Of a stretch of 7,365 nt of DNA, positions 1 through 6,408 are shown piece by piece. The notes beneath the pieces are model-generated. The model did no database searches. It was not told the origin of the DNA and saw nothing but the letters and a program-made list of their open reading frames with translations. A program made the translations under genes and the position numbers. Every line of letters starts with the position of its first letter. Position 1 is the first letter of the stretch. Source of the stretch: an uncultured Eubacteriales bacterium (GTDB taxonomy: Bacteria; Bacillota; Clostridia; Oscillospirales; Oscillospiraceae); NCBI GenBank assembly GCA_949744025.1, contig CATJWA010000126.1, positions 1-7,365 of the forward strand, in the 5' to 3' direction.

Positions 1-9
1 AGAAGACAT
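1..9 (-). CDS. Start codon region of the next downstream gene (partial)
   Basis: Only the first three codons (Met-Ser-Ser) are inside the window, reading leftward from an ATG at 9-7. The call rests on a near-ideal ribosome binding site, GGGAGG on the minus strand at 21-16, six bases from this ATG. The gene lies in the same direction as the operon but beyond its terminator hairpin, so it is probably a separate transcription unit. The product cannot be told from three residues. An alternative ATG at 43-41 in another frame has a poorly spaced Shine-Dalgarno and is less likely. Confidence 0.5.
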
Positions 10-136
10 GACAAACCTCCCAGTAGATGTGTTGTTCCCCCATCGGCCCGAGCGCCTCCTCGTCCCCGCGGAGCCTGTCCGGCGCACTGCCCGCGCCGCG
101 CAGTCCGCTACTAATGTGTCAGTCGTTTTTTAAGTC
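10..136 (-). other. G/C-rich leader between operon terminator and next gene
   Basis: This stretch separates the terminator hairpin from the next start codon. On the minus strand it holds a TTGACT (138-133) resembling a -35 box, but 17 bases further the sequence is ATTAGT (115-110), a poor -10, so a promoter is possible but weak. It also holds a six-base-pair hairpin (arms 98-93 and 85-80, CGGCGC with GCGCCG, seven-base loop), then G-rich sequence up to the GGGAGG ribosome binding site. I recognise no riboswitch class. It may be a structured 5' leader of the downstream gene or simple spacer. Confidence 0.35.
16..21 (-). promoter_or_regulatory. Shine-Dalgarno of the downstream gene
   Basis: The minus strand reads GGGAGG here, followed by a six-base spacer and ATG at 9-7. 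The match and spacing are typical of clostridial genes. This site decides that a gene starts at the left edge of the window. Confidence 0.6.
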
Positions 137-174
137 AAAAAGCTGCCATGTCCAGATAGACATGGCAGCCTTTT
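137..174 (-). terminator. Rho-independent terminator of the operon, possibly bidirectional
   Basis: Arms at 142-152 and 159-169 (GCTGCCATGTC and its exact reverse complement) form an 11-bp stem with a six-base loop. A-T pairs at 137-140/171-174 extend it past one mismatch. On the minus strand the stem is followed by TTTTT; on the plus strand by CTTTT and, a few bases later, TTTTTT, so it could stop transcription both ways. It begins about a dozen bases after the stop codon of the last operon gene, where a terminator should be. No plus-strand gene is visible to use the other direction. Confidence 0.85.
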
Positions 175-181
175 ACGTTTT

Positions 182-622
182 TTATTTTCGATTTGCTCGC
201 TCGCTCAGCGCGTCAATCACTTGCTTCTGAGCGGGCATTCTCCTCAATCGGGGATATTCGCTCTTATACGCCTCGTACAGCTCCGCGGCATCCTCTTTAT
301 CCAAAAGCCCGATTAACCGGATCCCAAGACCTTGCGCCGCCATAAGCGTCCAATACACAGCCGGTGCCTCGCTCTGAAGCCGCACAGGCTCACTGAAAAT
401 AAACCACAGAACCTCCCGCACCTCCCGAGAATCCGCTCCCATGCCGGTGATATCCGTCAACAGCGCCTCAAGCTTTTCAATAAACAGCCCGTGGCAGCGC
501 AAATCTCCCGGACCTGCCCCCATGCCGAAAATGCCCTGCCCCGGCTTACGCTCGCTGTCCTGACAGTGAAACTGCTCAATATAATCCCCGTACAGTCTTT
601 CAAGCCTCTGTGCCGCTGTCAT
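182..622 (-). CDS. Uncharacterised 146-residue operon-terminal protein
   Basis: I do not recognise a named family. It appears soluble and mostly helical, without signal peptide or membrane segment. A glycine-rich patch at residues 26-44 (KPGQGIFGMGAGPGDLRCH) interrupts an acidic helical N-terminus. The C-terminal half carries YWTLMAAQGLGIRLIGLL (90-107) and a YPRLRRMPAQ segment (123-132), both looking like conserved blocks. The ATG at 622 lies six bases after the isomerase stop codon (631-629) and has no clear Shine-Dalgarno, so translation probably depends on ribosomes finishing the isomerase. A TTG one codon upstream (625) is a possible alternative start. The terminator follows directly. 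Its position suggests an accessory role in the same sugar pathway, but no function can be assigned. Confidence 0.8.
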   Translation of the reverse strand: MTAAQRLERLYGDYIEQFHCQDSERKPGQGIFGMGAGPGDLRCHGLFIEKLEALLTDITGMGADSREVREVLWFIFSEPVRLQSEAPAVYWTLMAAQGLGIRLIGLLDKEDAAELYEAYKSEYPRLRRMPAQKQVIDALSERANRK

Positions 623-628
623 CAAAAA

Positions 629-2113
629 TCAAGAGAAGGGATTTTCCGTTGGATACGGCAGCGACCTGGGTTGATTATAGGCAATGTCTGCCACGCCGAG
701 GAGCTTGAAAACCTCGAACAGAGCCTTCCCATAATGACCGAAAGCCACCGCGCCGTGGTGCGGATAGCGCTTCTGGATAAGCACATGACGGTAAAAACGT
801 CCCATCTCGGGAATAGCAAAAACACCGATACCTCCAAATGAGCGCGTCTTAACCGGCAGAACCTCGCCCTGTGCGATATAGGCGCGCAGCACTCCGTCGC
901 TGTCGCACTGCAAACGGTAGAAGGTAATATCGCTCGCGGCGATGTCTCCCTCGAGAGTGCCCCGGGTAAAATCAGGCTCTCCCCCGGACTCGAGCAGACG
1001 GTTCTGGATAAGCTGATACTTCACCGCACGGTCGGCGCACAGCTTGCAGCTTGGCGTATTGCCGCAATGGAAGCCCATAAATGTATCCGTCAGGGTATAG
1101 TCAAATTTGCCCTTAATATCTCCGTCGTACAGAGATTCAGGCACTGAGTTGTTTATGTCCAGCAGAGTAACGGTGTCTCCGGAGACACACATGCCGATAT
1201 ACTCGCTCAGTGCTCCGTAGATATCCACCTCACAGGCCACGGGGATACCGCGGCTGGCAAGGCGTGAATTTACATAGCATGGCTCAAAACCAAAGGCCTC
1301 CGGAAAAGCGGGCCAGCACTTATCGGCAAAGGCAACATACCGGCGGCTGCCCCTGTGCTCCTCGGCCCAGTCAAGCAAAGTCAGCTCAAGCTGCGCCATG
1401 CGTTCGTTCAGGTCGGCATAGTAGCAGCCCTCTCCCATCTCCCCTGCCATGTCCGCACACACCTCGGGTATGCGCGGGTCATTTGCGTGGGCCTTGTAGG
1501 AGACGAGCAAATCCAGCTCGGAGTTCTCCTCTACCTCCACGCCGAGCTCATACAGTCCCTTTATCGGCGCGTTGCAGGCAAAGAAGTCCTGCGGACGTGG
1601 GCCAAAGGTTATTATCTTCAAGCTGCTGATTCCCAGCAGAGCTCGGGCAATGGGCTCAAACTCGCCAATCATCCTCGCCACGTCATCAGCGGTGCCTACA
1701 GGATACTCAGGAATGAACGCTTTCAGGCGGCGCATACCAAGATTGTAGGAGCAGTTGAGCATACCGCAGTAGGCGTCTCCCCGTCCGTTTATCAAATCGC
1801 CGTCACCTTCCGCGGCGGCAGCGTACATACACGGGCCGTCAAAGCTTTTGGCTATGAGCGTCTCAGGTGTCTCGGGTCCGAAGTTGCCGAGGAAAACCAC
1901 AAGGGCGTTGCAGCCGGCAGCCTTGACGTCCTCAACCGCTCTGAGCATATCCTTTTCGTTTTCCACTGTCACGGAACACTCGTATATCTCCGTTCCCCGC
2001 CCCCTGCACGCGGCGGCAACAGCGGAACGCCGGCGTTCGGACAGAGAAATAACAAAGCAGTCGCGGGACACGGCAATTATGCCGAGCTTTACCTGAGGGA
2101 TGTTGGTAAGCAT
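629..2113 (-). CDS. L-fucose/L-arabinose isomerase family protein
   Basis: A 494-residue cytoplasmic sugar isomerase of the FucI/AraA superfamily, expected to interconvert an aldose and a ketose with a divalent metal, usually Mn2+. The N-terminus (KLGIIAVSRDCF, 9-20) starts a Rossmann-like domain. Candidate metal/catalytic residues are Glu295 (ACEVDIYG), Asp319 (LLDINN), His349 (GFHCGNT) and His452/His453 (PHHG). The 24-residue Glu295-Asp319 spacing equals that recalled for E. coli FucI (Glu337, Asp361). The protein is about 100 residues shorter than E. coli FucI and near AraA length, so it belongs to a divergent subgroup. Cys350, Cys356 and Cys359 cluster beside His349. The start is supported by GAGGAG (2126-2121) seven bases upstream; the gap to the DUF4867 gene is 19 bases. 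With a xylulokinase-type kinase in the operon, a pentose is the likely substrate, but L-fucose, D-arabinose, L-arabinose and D-xylose cannot be separated from sequence alone. Confidence 0.88.
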   Translation of the reverse strand: MLTNIPQVKLGIIAVSRDCFVISLSERRRSAVAAACRGRGTEIYECSVTVENEKDMLRAVEDVKAAGCNALVVFLGNFGPETPETLIAKSFDGPCMYAAAAEGDGDLINGRGDAYCGMLNCSYNLGMRRLKAFIPEYPVGTADDVARMIGEFEPIARALLGISSLKIITFGPRPQDFFACNAPIKGLYELGVEVEENSELDLLVSYKAHANDPRIPEVCADMAGEMGEGCYYADLNERMAQLELTLLDWAEEHRGSRRYVAFADKCWPAFPEAFGFEPCYVNSRLASRGIPVACEVDIYGALSEYIGMCVSGDTVTLLDINNSVPESLYDGDIKGKFDYTLTDTFMGFHCGNTPSCKLCADRAVKYQLIQNRLLESGGEPDFTRGTLEGDIAASDITFYRLQCDSDGVLRAYIAQGEVLPVKTRSFGGIGVFAIPEMGRFYRHVLIQKRYPHHGAVAFGHYGKALFEVFKLLGVADIAYNQPRSLPYPTENPFS

Positions 2114-2120
2114 AATAAAT

Positions 2121-2126
2121 CTCCTC
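2121..2126 (-). promoter_or_regulatory. Shine-Dalgarno of the isomerase gene
   Basis: GAGGAG on the minus strand, seven bases from ATG 2113-2111, inside the 19-base gap after the DUF4867 stop codon. A second GGAGAG lies just upstream, making a purine-rich tract. It fixes the isomerase start and suggests independent ribosome loading rather than coupling. Confidence 0.7.
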
Positions 2127-2132
2127 TCCTAA

Positions 2133-2771
2133 TCAGATGTCGTTTGCAATATCAATATTTTCGCCGTACAGCAGAGCACAGGCTCCCTGCGCGGCCTCGC
2201 TGCTCTCTGGGTGGGCCAACAGCCACTTATTGCAGGCACGCAGCGTCCTGTCCTCGGCGTTCATTTCTTTTATCTCTGGCTTTGGACCGTTCGTGCCGCG
2301 CGGCAAAGCTACAAGCACGCGAAAGCCCTTCTCCGGGTCCGTGTGGCAGGGCGCATAGTGCAACGTGGTGGCATAGACCTCCACAAGCGCGCCGGCGGGC
2401 ACACGGAATGCCTTTACCTTAGCTGTATCAAGGCGGCCATCCGGTTCAATCTCCTGCTCGCGTGCCAGCAGCAGGACAAAGTCCTCCGTGCCGCAGTTGA
2501 GCTCACTGTCGCGATGGTACTCAAGGCAGTTCAGCTTTGTGTTGTGCCCGTTGCACCAGCCGAGTTGCACGGGCATTCCGCCGTAGGCGTTGTCAGCTAT
2601 CTGCCGGGCTATCGGCAGAGCCTCCAGCTCCGGTTGGGAAGGCACATAGTCTGTCCCCTCCGGCAGAGGTGTAAGCTCTCGCAGAGCGTCCAATAATGTC
2701 TCTGTGTTGTATCCGCTGAGCACCTTGCCGTATTCGGCGAAAGCTGTATCTTGTATTGACAGGATTTTCAT
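2133..2771 (-). CDS. DUF4867 family protein, cupin-like
   Basis: A 212-residue soluble protein that I assign to DUF4867, a family of unknown function found with sugar catabolic genes in Firmicutes. The central region resembles the cupin-like ureidoglycolate lyase (AllA) layout: LEYHRDSEL (83-91, with His86 and Glu90), a strand DFVLLL (97-102), KAFRVPAGALVEVYATTLH (120-138) and YAPCH (139-143). His86, Glu90 and His138 are plausible metal or substrate ligands. It could act on a sugar as an isomerase, epimerase or mutarotase, since D-lyxose isomerase is also a cupin, but that is inference. The ATG overlaps the stop of the YczE-like gene in an ATGA (2771-2768), and GGGGAG lies 11 bases upstream. 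It sits directly before the isomerase gene, which favours a role in the same catabolic step. No signal peptide or membrane helix is seen. Confidence 0.85.
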   Translation of the reverse strand: MKILSIQDTAFAEYGKVLSGYNTETLLDALRELTPLPEGTDYVPSQPELEALPIARQIADNAYGGMPVQLGWCNGHNTKLNCLEYHRDSELNCGTEDFVLLLAREQEIEPDGRLDTAKVKAFRVPAGALVEVYATTLHYAPCHTDPEKGFRVLVALPRGTNGPKPEIKEMNAEDRTLRACNKWLLAHPESSEAAQGACALLYGENIDIANDI

Positions 2772-3433
2772 GTTTTCTGATTCTCCCCAAATTTTTTCAG
2801 GCAGGCATCACATATCCGCCCGCTTACCGGCATAAAAAGCTGCGCGCATGGCCCGACGAGTCCGGCGCAGACCAGTGTGCCGAGTCCTACAATTCCGCCG
2901 AGCAGCCAGCCAATAAGAGCAAAGCTCAGGTCCACAGCTACTCGAACGGCTCCGAAAGGCTTTTTCGCCTTGTCGCTTATCACAACGGCCACGAGGTCGT
3001 TCGGCCCCGTTCCTGCCCCGGAGCGTATCACTACGGTCATTCCGAAAGCCAGTATGGCACATCCGAACACCAGAGCCGGCAGGCGTGCCGCCAGACTCAT
3101 CCCCTCATTGAACAAAGGCGCGAGCGGAATGCTCCATAAATCAATTATCGGTCCGCCTAAAGCCATGCACAGCAGCGTGCCGATACGCACATAGCTTCTG
3201 TCCACAAACAGCAGCACAAGCACAATAAGCAGGCACACCAGCAGATGCACGCGCCCGTGGCTCATCCAGCCGGGCCACGGAACGCTTCGGTAAAGCCCCT
3301 GCACCAGTACGTTGAATGGATCGGAGCCGAGACTCGACTGCAAAAACAGCGTCACACCCAGGTGGGCAACAGTCAGCCCAGCAAGCAGCAGCAGTATCCG
3401 TACCGTCAGACGCATCCAGTTGTTTTTTTTCAT
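2768..3433 (-). CDS. YczE/YyaS/YitT-like integral membrane protein
   Basis: A 221-residue inner-membrane protein with about six hydrophobic segments (roughly 9-32, 62-78, 84-102, 117-137, 164-182, 184-202). The motif LGSDPFNVLVQGL (35-47) is typical of the YczE/YitT-like family, whose transport function is not settled. The protein appears internally duplicated: GSDPFN (36-41) matches GTGPND (141-146), and RIGTLLCMALGGP (83-95) matches GLGTLVCAGLVGP (183-195), about 100 residues apart. The ATG overlaps the stop of the preceding small membrane gene in an ATGA (3433-3430), with GGGAG eight bases upstream. The C-terminus has two cysteines (208, 211) in a short basic tail. Being inside a sugar operon it could export or import a pathway intermediate, but nothing in the sequence proves this. 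Family placement is fairly secure; function is not. Confidence 0.85.
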   Translation of the reverse strand: MKKNNWMRLTVRILLLLAGLTVAHLGVTLFLQSSLGSDPFNVLVQGLYRSVPWPGWMSHGRVHLLVCLLIVLVLLFVDRSYVRIGTLLCMALGGPIIDLWSIPLAPLFNEGMSLAARLPALVFGCAILAFGMTVVIRSGAGTGPNDLVAVVISDKAKKPFGAVRVAVDLSFALIGWLLGGIVGLGTLVCAGLVGPCAQLFMPVSGRICDACLKKFGENQKT

Positions 3434-3714
3434 TCCTCACGCTCCCTGCGAAGCTGCTCCAGCTCCTTGTCCGTCAGTTCCGCCGCCTCGCAGTCTGCAC
3501 GATACCGCCGCCAGGCATACACACCAAAGCCAACCGCCGCCAGTGCGAGCACGATTCCCACCGTGACACGCGCCGCGGCGGGGAAGGTCACGTCCTCTAT
3601 CCCAAAGCAAAGCTGATATGCCATATACAGCAGGTAGGCCGCGACTATTCCCCGCAGCAGGGCCCGCATGTCCGCGCGGTTTTTATCGGCTATGCGATAT
3701 TTCTTTTTTTCCAT
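3430..3714 (-). CDS. Small two-helix membrane protein, uncharacterised
   Basis: A 94-residue protein with a basic N-terminus (MEKKKYRIADKNRADMR), two hydrophobic segments (about 19-38 and 49-67), and a charged C-terminal tail (71-94, rich in Glu, Arg and Lys) that could form an amphipathic helix or coiled coil. The many N-terminal Lys/Arg residues suggest both ends face the cytoplasm. I do not recognise a family. The start is ambiguous: ATG at 3714 lies five bases after the xylB stop codon, with GGTGAGGAG immediately before it, while an in-frame GTG at 3723 would overlap the xylB stop in a GTGA and give 97 residues. The ATG is preferred because MEKKKYR is a natural N-terminus. Its ATGA link to the YczE-like gene suggests co-production and perhaps a complex with that protein. 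Confidence 0.75.
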   Translation of the reverse strand: MEKKKYRIADKNRADMRALLRGIVAAYLLYMAYQLCFGIEDVTFPAAARVTVGIVLALAAVGFGVYAWRRYRADCEAAELTDKELEQLRREREE

Positions 3715-3719
3715 GCTCC

Positions 3720-5198
3720 TCACCCATTGAGCTTGGCGAACACACTCCTGAGCGCCGGATACAGCAGCCTGTACTGCTCATAACGCTTTTCGTACAGAGC
3801 GGCCAGCTCCGGCTCCGGCTCGACGGTCTGCGCAGCACGAACAAGCGCACGGCAGGCGTCCGCAACTGTCGGATATGCCCCGCAGGCTACCATTGCCAGC
3901 ATCGCTCCGCCCATTCCCGGTCCCTGCTCGGACTCGGGAATATCCAGCGAGATATTCAGGACGTTGGCAAAAATTTTTCGCCAGAGCGGGCTTTTTGCCC
4001 CGCCGCCGCATATCTTGCTGCGTTTGATATCGAGACCCAGCGACCTTGCAACCTCAATACTGTCACGTATGGCAAATGCCACACCCTCCAGCACCGCCTG
4101 GAGCATATCCGCACGCGTGCTGTCCATGCTCAGGCCCGTGAAGGTGCCGCGGGCGTTCGTGTCATTTATCGGCGAACGTTCGCCCATGAGGTATGGAAGA
4201 AAGAATACACGGTTTTTCCCGAGCTTATCCTCCGCTATCTCCGCCTGTGCGCCGGCATAGTCGTCCGTGCGCAGAATCTCGTCCATCAGCCACTTGTTGC
4301 AGGACGCGGCGGAGAGCATACAGCCCATGAGATGGTAATTCCCGTCCGCATGTGCAAAGGCGTGCAGGCTGTTGCTCGCGTCCACGCCGAAGCTCTCGCT
4401 GGAGATAAACACGGTTCCGGAGGTGCCAACAGAGATATTGCAAGCACCCTTCCCCACCGTTCCTGTTCCGACTGCGGCAGCGGCATTGTCCCCCGCGCCG
4501 GCACAGACCTTCACGTTCTCGGGCAGTCCCAGCTTTTTGGCGATACCGGACTTGAGCGTGCCTACGGCCTCATAGCTTTCAAACAGCCGCGGCATCTGCG
4601 CCCCGGTAACGCCGCAGATATCAAGCATTTCCTTTGACCAGCACCTGTGCTCCACATCCAGCAGCAGCATGCCGCTGGCATCGGAGTAGTCCGTGCAGTG
4701 AACACCGGTGAGCACATAGTTTATGTAGTCCTTAGGCAGCATTATTTTCGCAATACGCCTGAACAGCTCCGGCTCGTTTTCACGCATCCAAAGAAGCTTC
4801 GGCGCAGTGAAACCTGCAAAAGCAATGTTTGCCGTGTACTTTGAGAGCTTATCGCGCCCAACCGTTTCATTCAGGTAATCCACCTGCTTTGCCGTGCGTC
4901 CGTCGTTCCAGAGTATGGCCGGCCGGATAACCTCGTCGTTTTCATCAAGCACCACGAGCCCGTGCATCTGTCCGCCCACGCCGATTCCCTCGACCTCGTT
5001 TGCGTTAAAGCCACACAGCAGCCGTGGTATTCCCTCGAACAGCGCCAGCTTCCAGTCCTCCGGATTCTGCTGGCTCCAGCCTGGCTGGGGAAACTCCAGC
5101 GGATAGTCCATTGAGACTATGTTTTTTATCTCTCCCTCCCCGTCCATGAGCAGAAGCTTCATGGCTGAGGTGCCAAGGTCTACACCAATATACAGCAT
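3720..5198 (-). CDS. xylB: Xylulokinase (FGGY sugar kinase)
   Basis: A 492-residue cytoplasmic kinase that phosphorylates D-xylulose with ATP to D-xylulose 5-phosphate, feeding the pentose phosphate pathway. It is full length for the family (E. coli XylB is 484). The first phosphate-binding motif is GVDLGTSAMK (5-14). Substrate-side residues lie in GGQMHG (75-80, matching the Met-His of E. coli XylB) and ILWNDGRT (95-102). The catalytic base is Asp237 in AGAGDNAAAA, and ATP-binding glycines lie in NISVGTSGT (254-262) and CGGGAKSPLW (397-406). LMGERSP (337-343) is another family signature. The start at 5198 is chosen because the DLGTS motif must sit near the N-terminus and because AGAGGAAGG lies just upstream; an in-frame extension to 5285 would overlap the permease. 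A ten-base gap separates it from the permease. FGGY kinases vary in substrate, so activity on D-ribulose or another ketose remains possible. Confidence 0.94.
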   Translation of the reverse strand: MLYIGVDLGTSAMKLLLMDGEGEIKNIVSMDYPLEFPQPGWSQQNPEDWKLALFEGIPRLLCGFNANEVEGIGVGGQMHGLVVLDENDEVIRPAILWNDGRTAKQVDYLNETVGRDKLSKYTANIAFAGFTAPKLLWMRENEPELFRRIAKIMLPKDYINYVLTGVHCTDYSDASGMLLLDVEHRCWSKEMLDICGVTGAQMPRLFESYEAVGTLKSGIAKKLGLPENVKVCAGAGDNAAAAVGTGTVGKGACNISVGTSGTVFISSESFGVDASNSLHAFAHADGNYHLMGCMLSAASCNKWLMDEILRTDDYAGAQAEIAEDKLGKNRVFFLPYLMGERSPINDTNARGTFTGLSMDSTRADMLQAVLEGVAFAIRDSIEVARSLGLDIKRSKICGGGAKSPLWRKIFANVLNISLDIPESEQGPGMGGAMLAMVACGAYPTVADACRALVRAAQTVEPEPELAALYEKRYEQYRLLYPALRSVFAKLNG

Positions 5199-5200
5199 GG

Positions 5201-5209
5201 CCTTCCTCT
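5201..5209 (-). promoter_or_regulatory. Shine-Dalgarno of xylB
   Basis: AGAGGAAGG on the minus strand, touching the TAA stop of the permease and lying just before ATG 5198-5196. It decides the xylB start against the longer in-frame extension. Confidence 0.65.
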
Positions 5210-6390
5210 TATTTCTTTCCGGACTTACGGCTGGTGACCACATCGAAGATAACAGCCAGCAGCAGCACGCCGCCCTTGATAACATACTGCCAGGCGTCGC
5301 CCAGCCCCATTATCGACATGCCCATATTGATAACGCCCAAAAGCAGCGCGCCAATAACGACTCCGCCAATACTCCCGCTTCCGCCATAAGCGGAGGCGCC
5401 GCCGATAAAGCAGGAGCCTATGGCGTCCATCTCAAATGACATACCTGTGCTTCCGTTGACGGAACCGACGCGAGCCGCGCAAAGAAGGCCGCATAGTCCG
5501 GCCAGCAGACCCATGTTGGCATATGCAATAAAGTAAATCTTGTCGGTGTTGATACCGGAGAGTCTGGTTGCCTTCTCGTTGCCGCCGACGGCGTAGAAAT
5601 AGCGTCCAAACGCGGTTTTCGAGGTTATGAAATTATAGATAAGGCAGATAGCCACAACCCATACCAGCATGACGGAGATACCGCGGTATTGACTGAGCAT
5701 GTAGCAGTAGTAAACGATAAACGCGGCAATCAGCACAGTTTTCACATAGTCGCTGAACGCGCTGTTCTGCCTGTATCCCCTCTTGGCCCTGTCTCGGCGA
5801 TTTTTCACCGTACTGAAAACGACATAAGCTGCGGCGATCACACCCACAATAATGGCAGAGAGCTTGAGCTCGCCGTCGTCAAGGCCGGGTATTTTTATGT
5901 AAGCTGTAAAGATATTCAGAAAAGTAGAATCCTGTATGGCAATGGTCTTGCTGTTGAGAACCAGACGGCCTATGCCGCGGAAGATGAACATGCCGCCGAG
6001 CGTAGTTATGAAGGGTGGTATACGCACATAGCCTATCCAGTATCCCTGCCATACGCCGACCAGCAGTCCGACGGCGAGGCACAGCAGAATGACGGGAATG
6101 GCCGGCAGATGCATGTTGGAAATCATAACCGCCGCCAGTCCGCCGACCAGGCAGACAACGGAGCCTACCGACAGGTCAATGTTTCCGCCGGTCAATATGC
6201 ACAGCAGCATACCGCAGGCCATAACCAGAACGTAACCGTTCTGAAGCATCAGGTTGGACATGTTCTGGGGATAGAGCAGCGTTCCCTTGGTCAGGACTGC
6301 AAAGAGGATAAAGACCACTACCAGAGCAATTACCATGGCGTATTTGGTCAGAAAGCTTACCAGATTGAATTTTTTCTTCGTTTCATTCAT
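5209..6390 (-). CDS. mmsB: Sugar ABC transporter permease, MmsB/GguB/XylH type
   Basis: A 393-residue inner-membrane subunit of a monosaccharide ABC importer. It has about ten hydrophobic segments, starting at 18-35 and ending at 369-387. Family landmarks are GGNIDLSVGS (68-77), IPPFITTLGGMFIFRG (124-139), the cytoplasmic coupling region FGRYFYAVGGNEKATRLSGI (261-280) and CFIGGASAYGG (327-337). Length equals E. coli XylH, but the long polar loop with a KNRRDRAKRGYR segment (196-207) and the YRGISV region (235-240) look more like GguB/MmsB of the multiple-monosaccharide systems. ATG at 6390 is preceded by GGGAGG (6404-6399) with an eight-base spacer, and lies 18 bases after the ATPase gene. 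The substrate cannot be read from the permease; xylose, arabinose, galactose or glucose are all known for relatives, and the downstream kinase points to a pentose. Confidence 0.92.
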   Translation of the reverse strand: MNETKKKFNLVSFLTKYAMVIALVVVFILFAVLTKGTLLYPQNMSNLMLQNGYVLVMACGMLLCILTGGNIDLSVGSVVCLVGGLAAVMISNMHLPAIPVILLCLAVGLLVGVWQGYWIGYVRIPPFITTLGGMFIFRGIGRLVLNSKTIAIQDSTFLNIFTAYIKIPGLDDGELKLSAIIVGVIAAAYVVFSTVKNRRDRAKRGYRQNSAFSDYVKTVLIAAFIVYYCYMLSQYRGISVMLVWVVAICLIYNFITSKTAFGRYFYAVGGNEKATRLSGINTDKIYFIAYANMGLLAGLCGLLCAARVGSVNGSTGMSFEMDAIGSCFIGGASAYGGSGSIGGVVIGALLLGVINMGMSIMGLGDAWQYVIKGGVLLLAVIFDVVTSRKSGKK

Positions 6391-6398
6391 TGTCGTGT

Positions 6399-6404
6399 CC
6401 TCCC
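6399..6404 (-). promoter_or_regulatory. Shine-Dalgarno of the permease gene
   Basis: GGGAGG on the minus strand with an eight-base spacer to ATG 6390-6388, in the short gap after the ATPase stop codon. It supports the chosen permease start. Confidence 0.7.
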
Positions 6405-6408
6405 TTTT

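Noticed and set aside
20..120. Plus-strand CCGCTACT-like sequence recalling a cobalamin riboswitch box
   Set aside because: The other conserved boxes and spacing of that riboswitch are absent, and no plus-strand gene follows.
27..230. 67-codon plus-strand frame at the left edge
   Set aside because: It runs through the terminator hairpin and into the last operon gene on the other strand, has no good ribosome binding site and no recognisable protein content.
1355..2422. Plus-strand open frame (355 codons) opposite the isomerase and DUF4867 genes
   Set aside because: It spans two real minus-strand genes and their gap, resembles no family, and has a low-complexity basic composition; a shadow frame.
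3618..4637. Plus-strand open frame (339 codons) opposite xylB
   Set aside because: Antisense to a full-length xylulokinase with all motifs intact, and no protein-like domain pattern.
5199..5285. 29-residue N-terminal extension of xylB in frame
   Set aside because: It overlaps the permease C-terminus, is Cys/Trp/Ser-rich, would bury the N-terminal phosphate motif, and the proper Shine-Dalgarno precedes the ATG at 5198.
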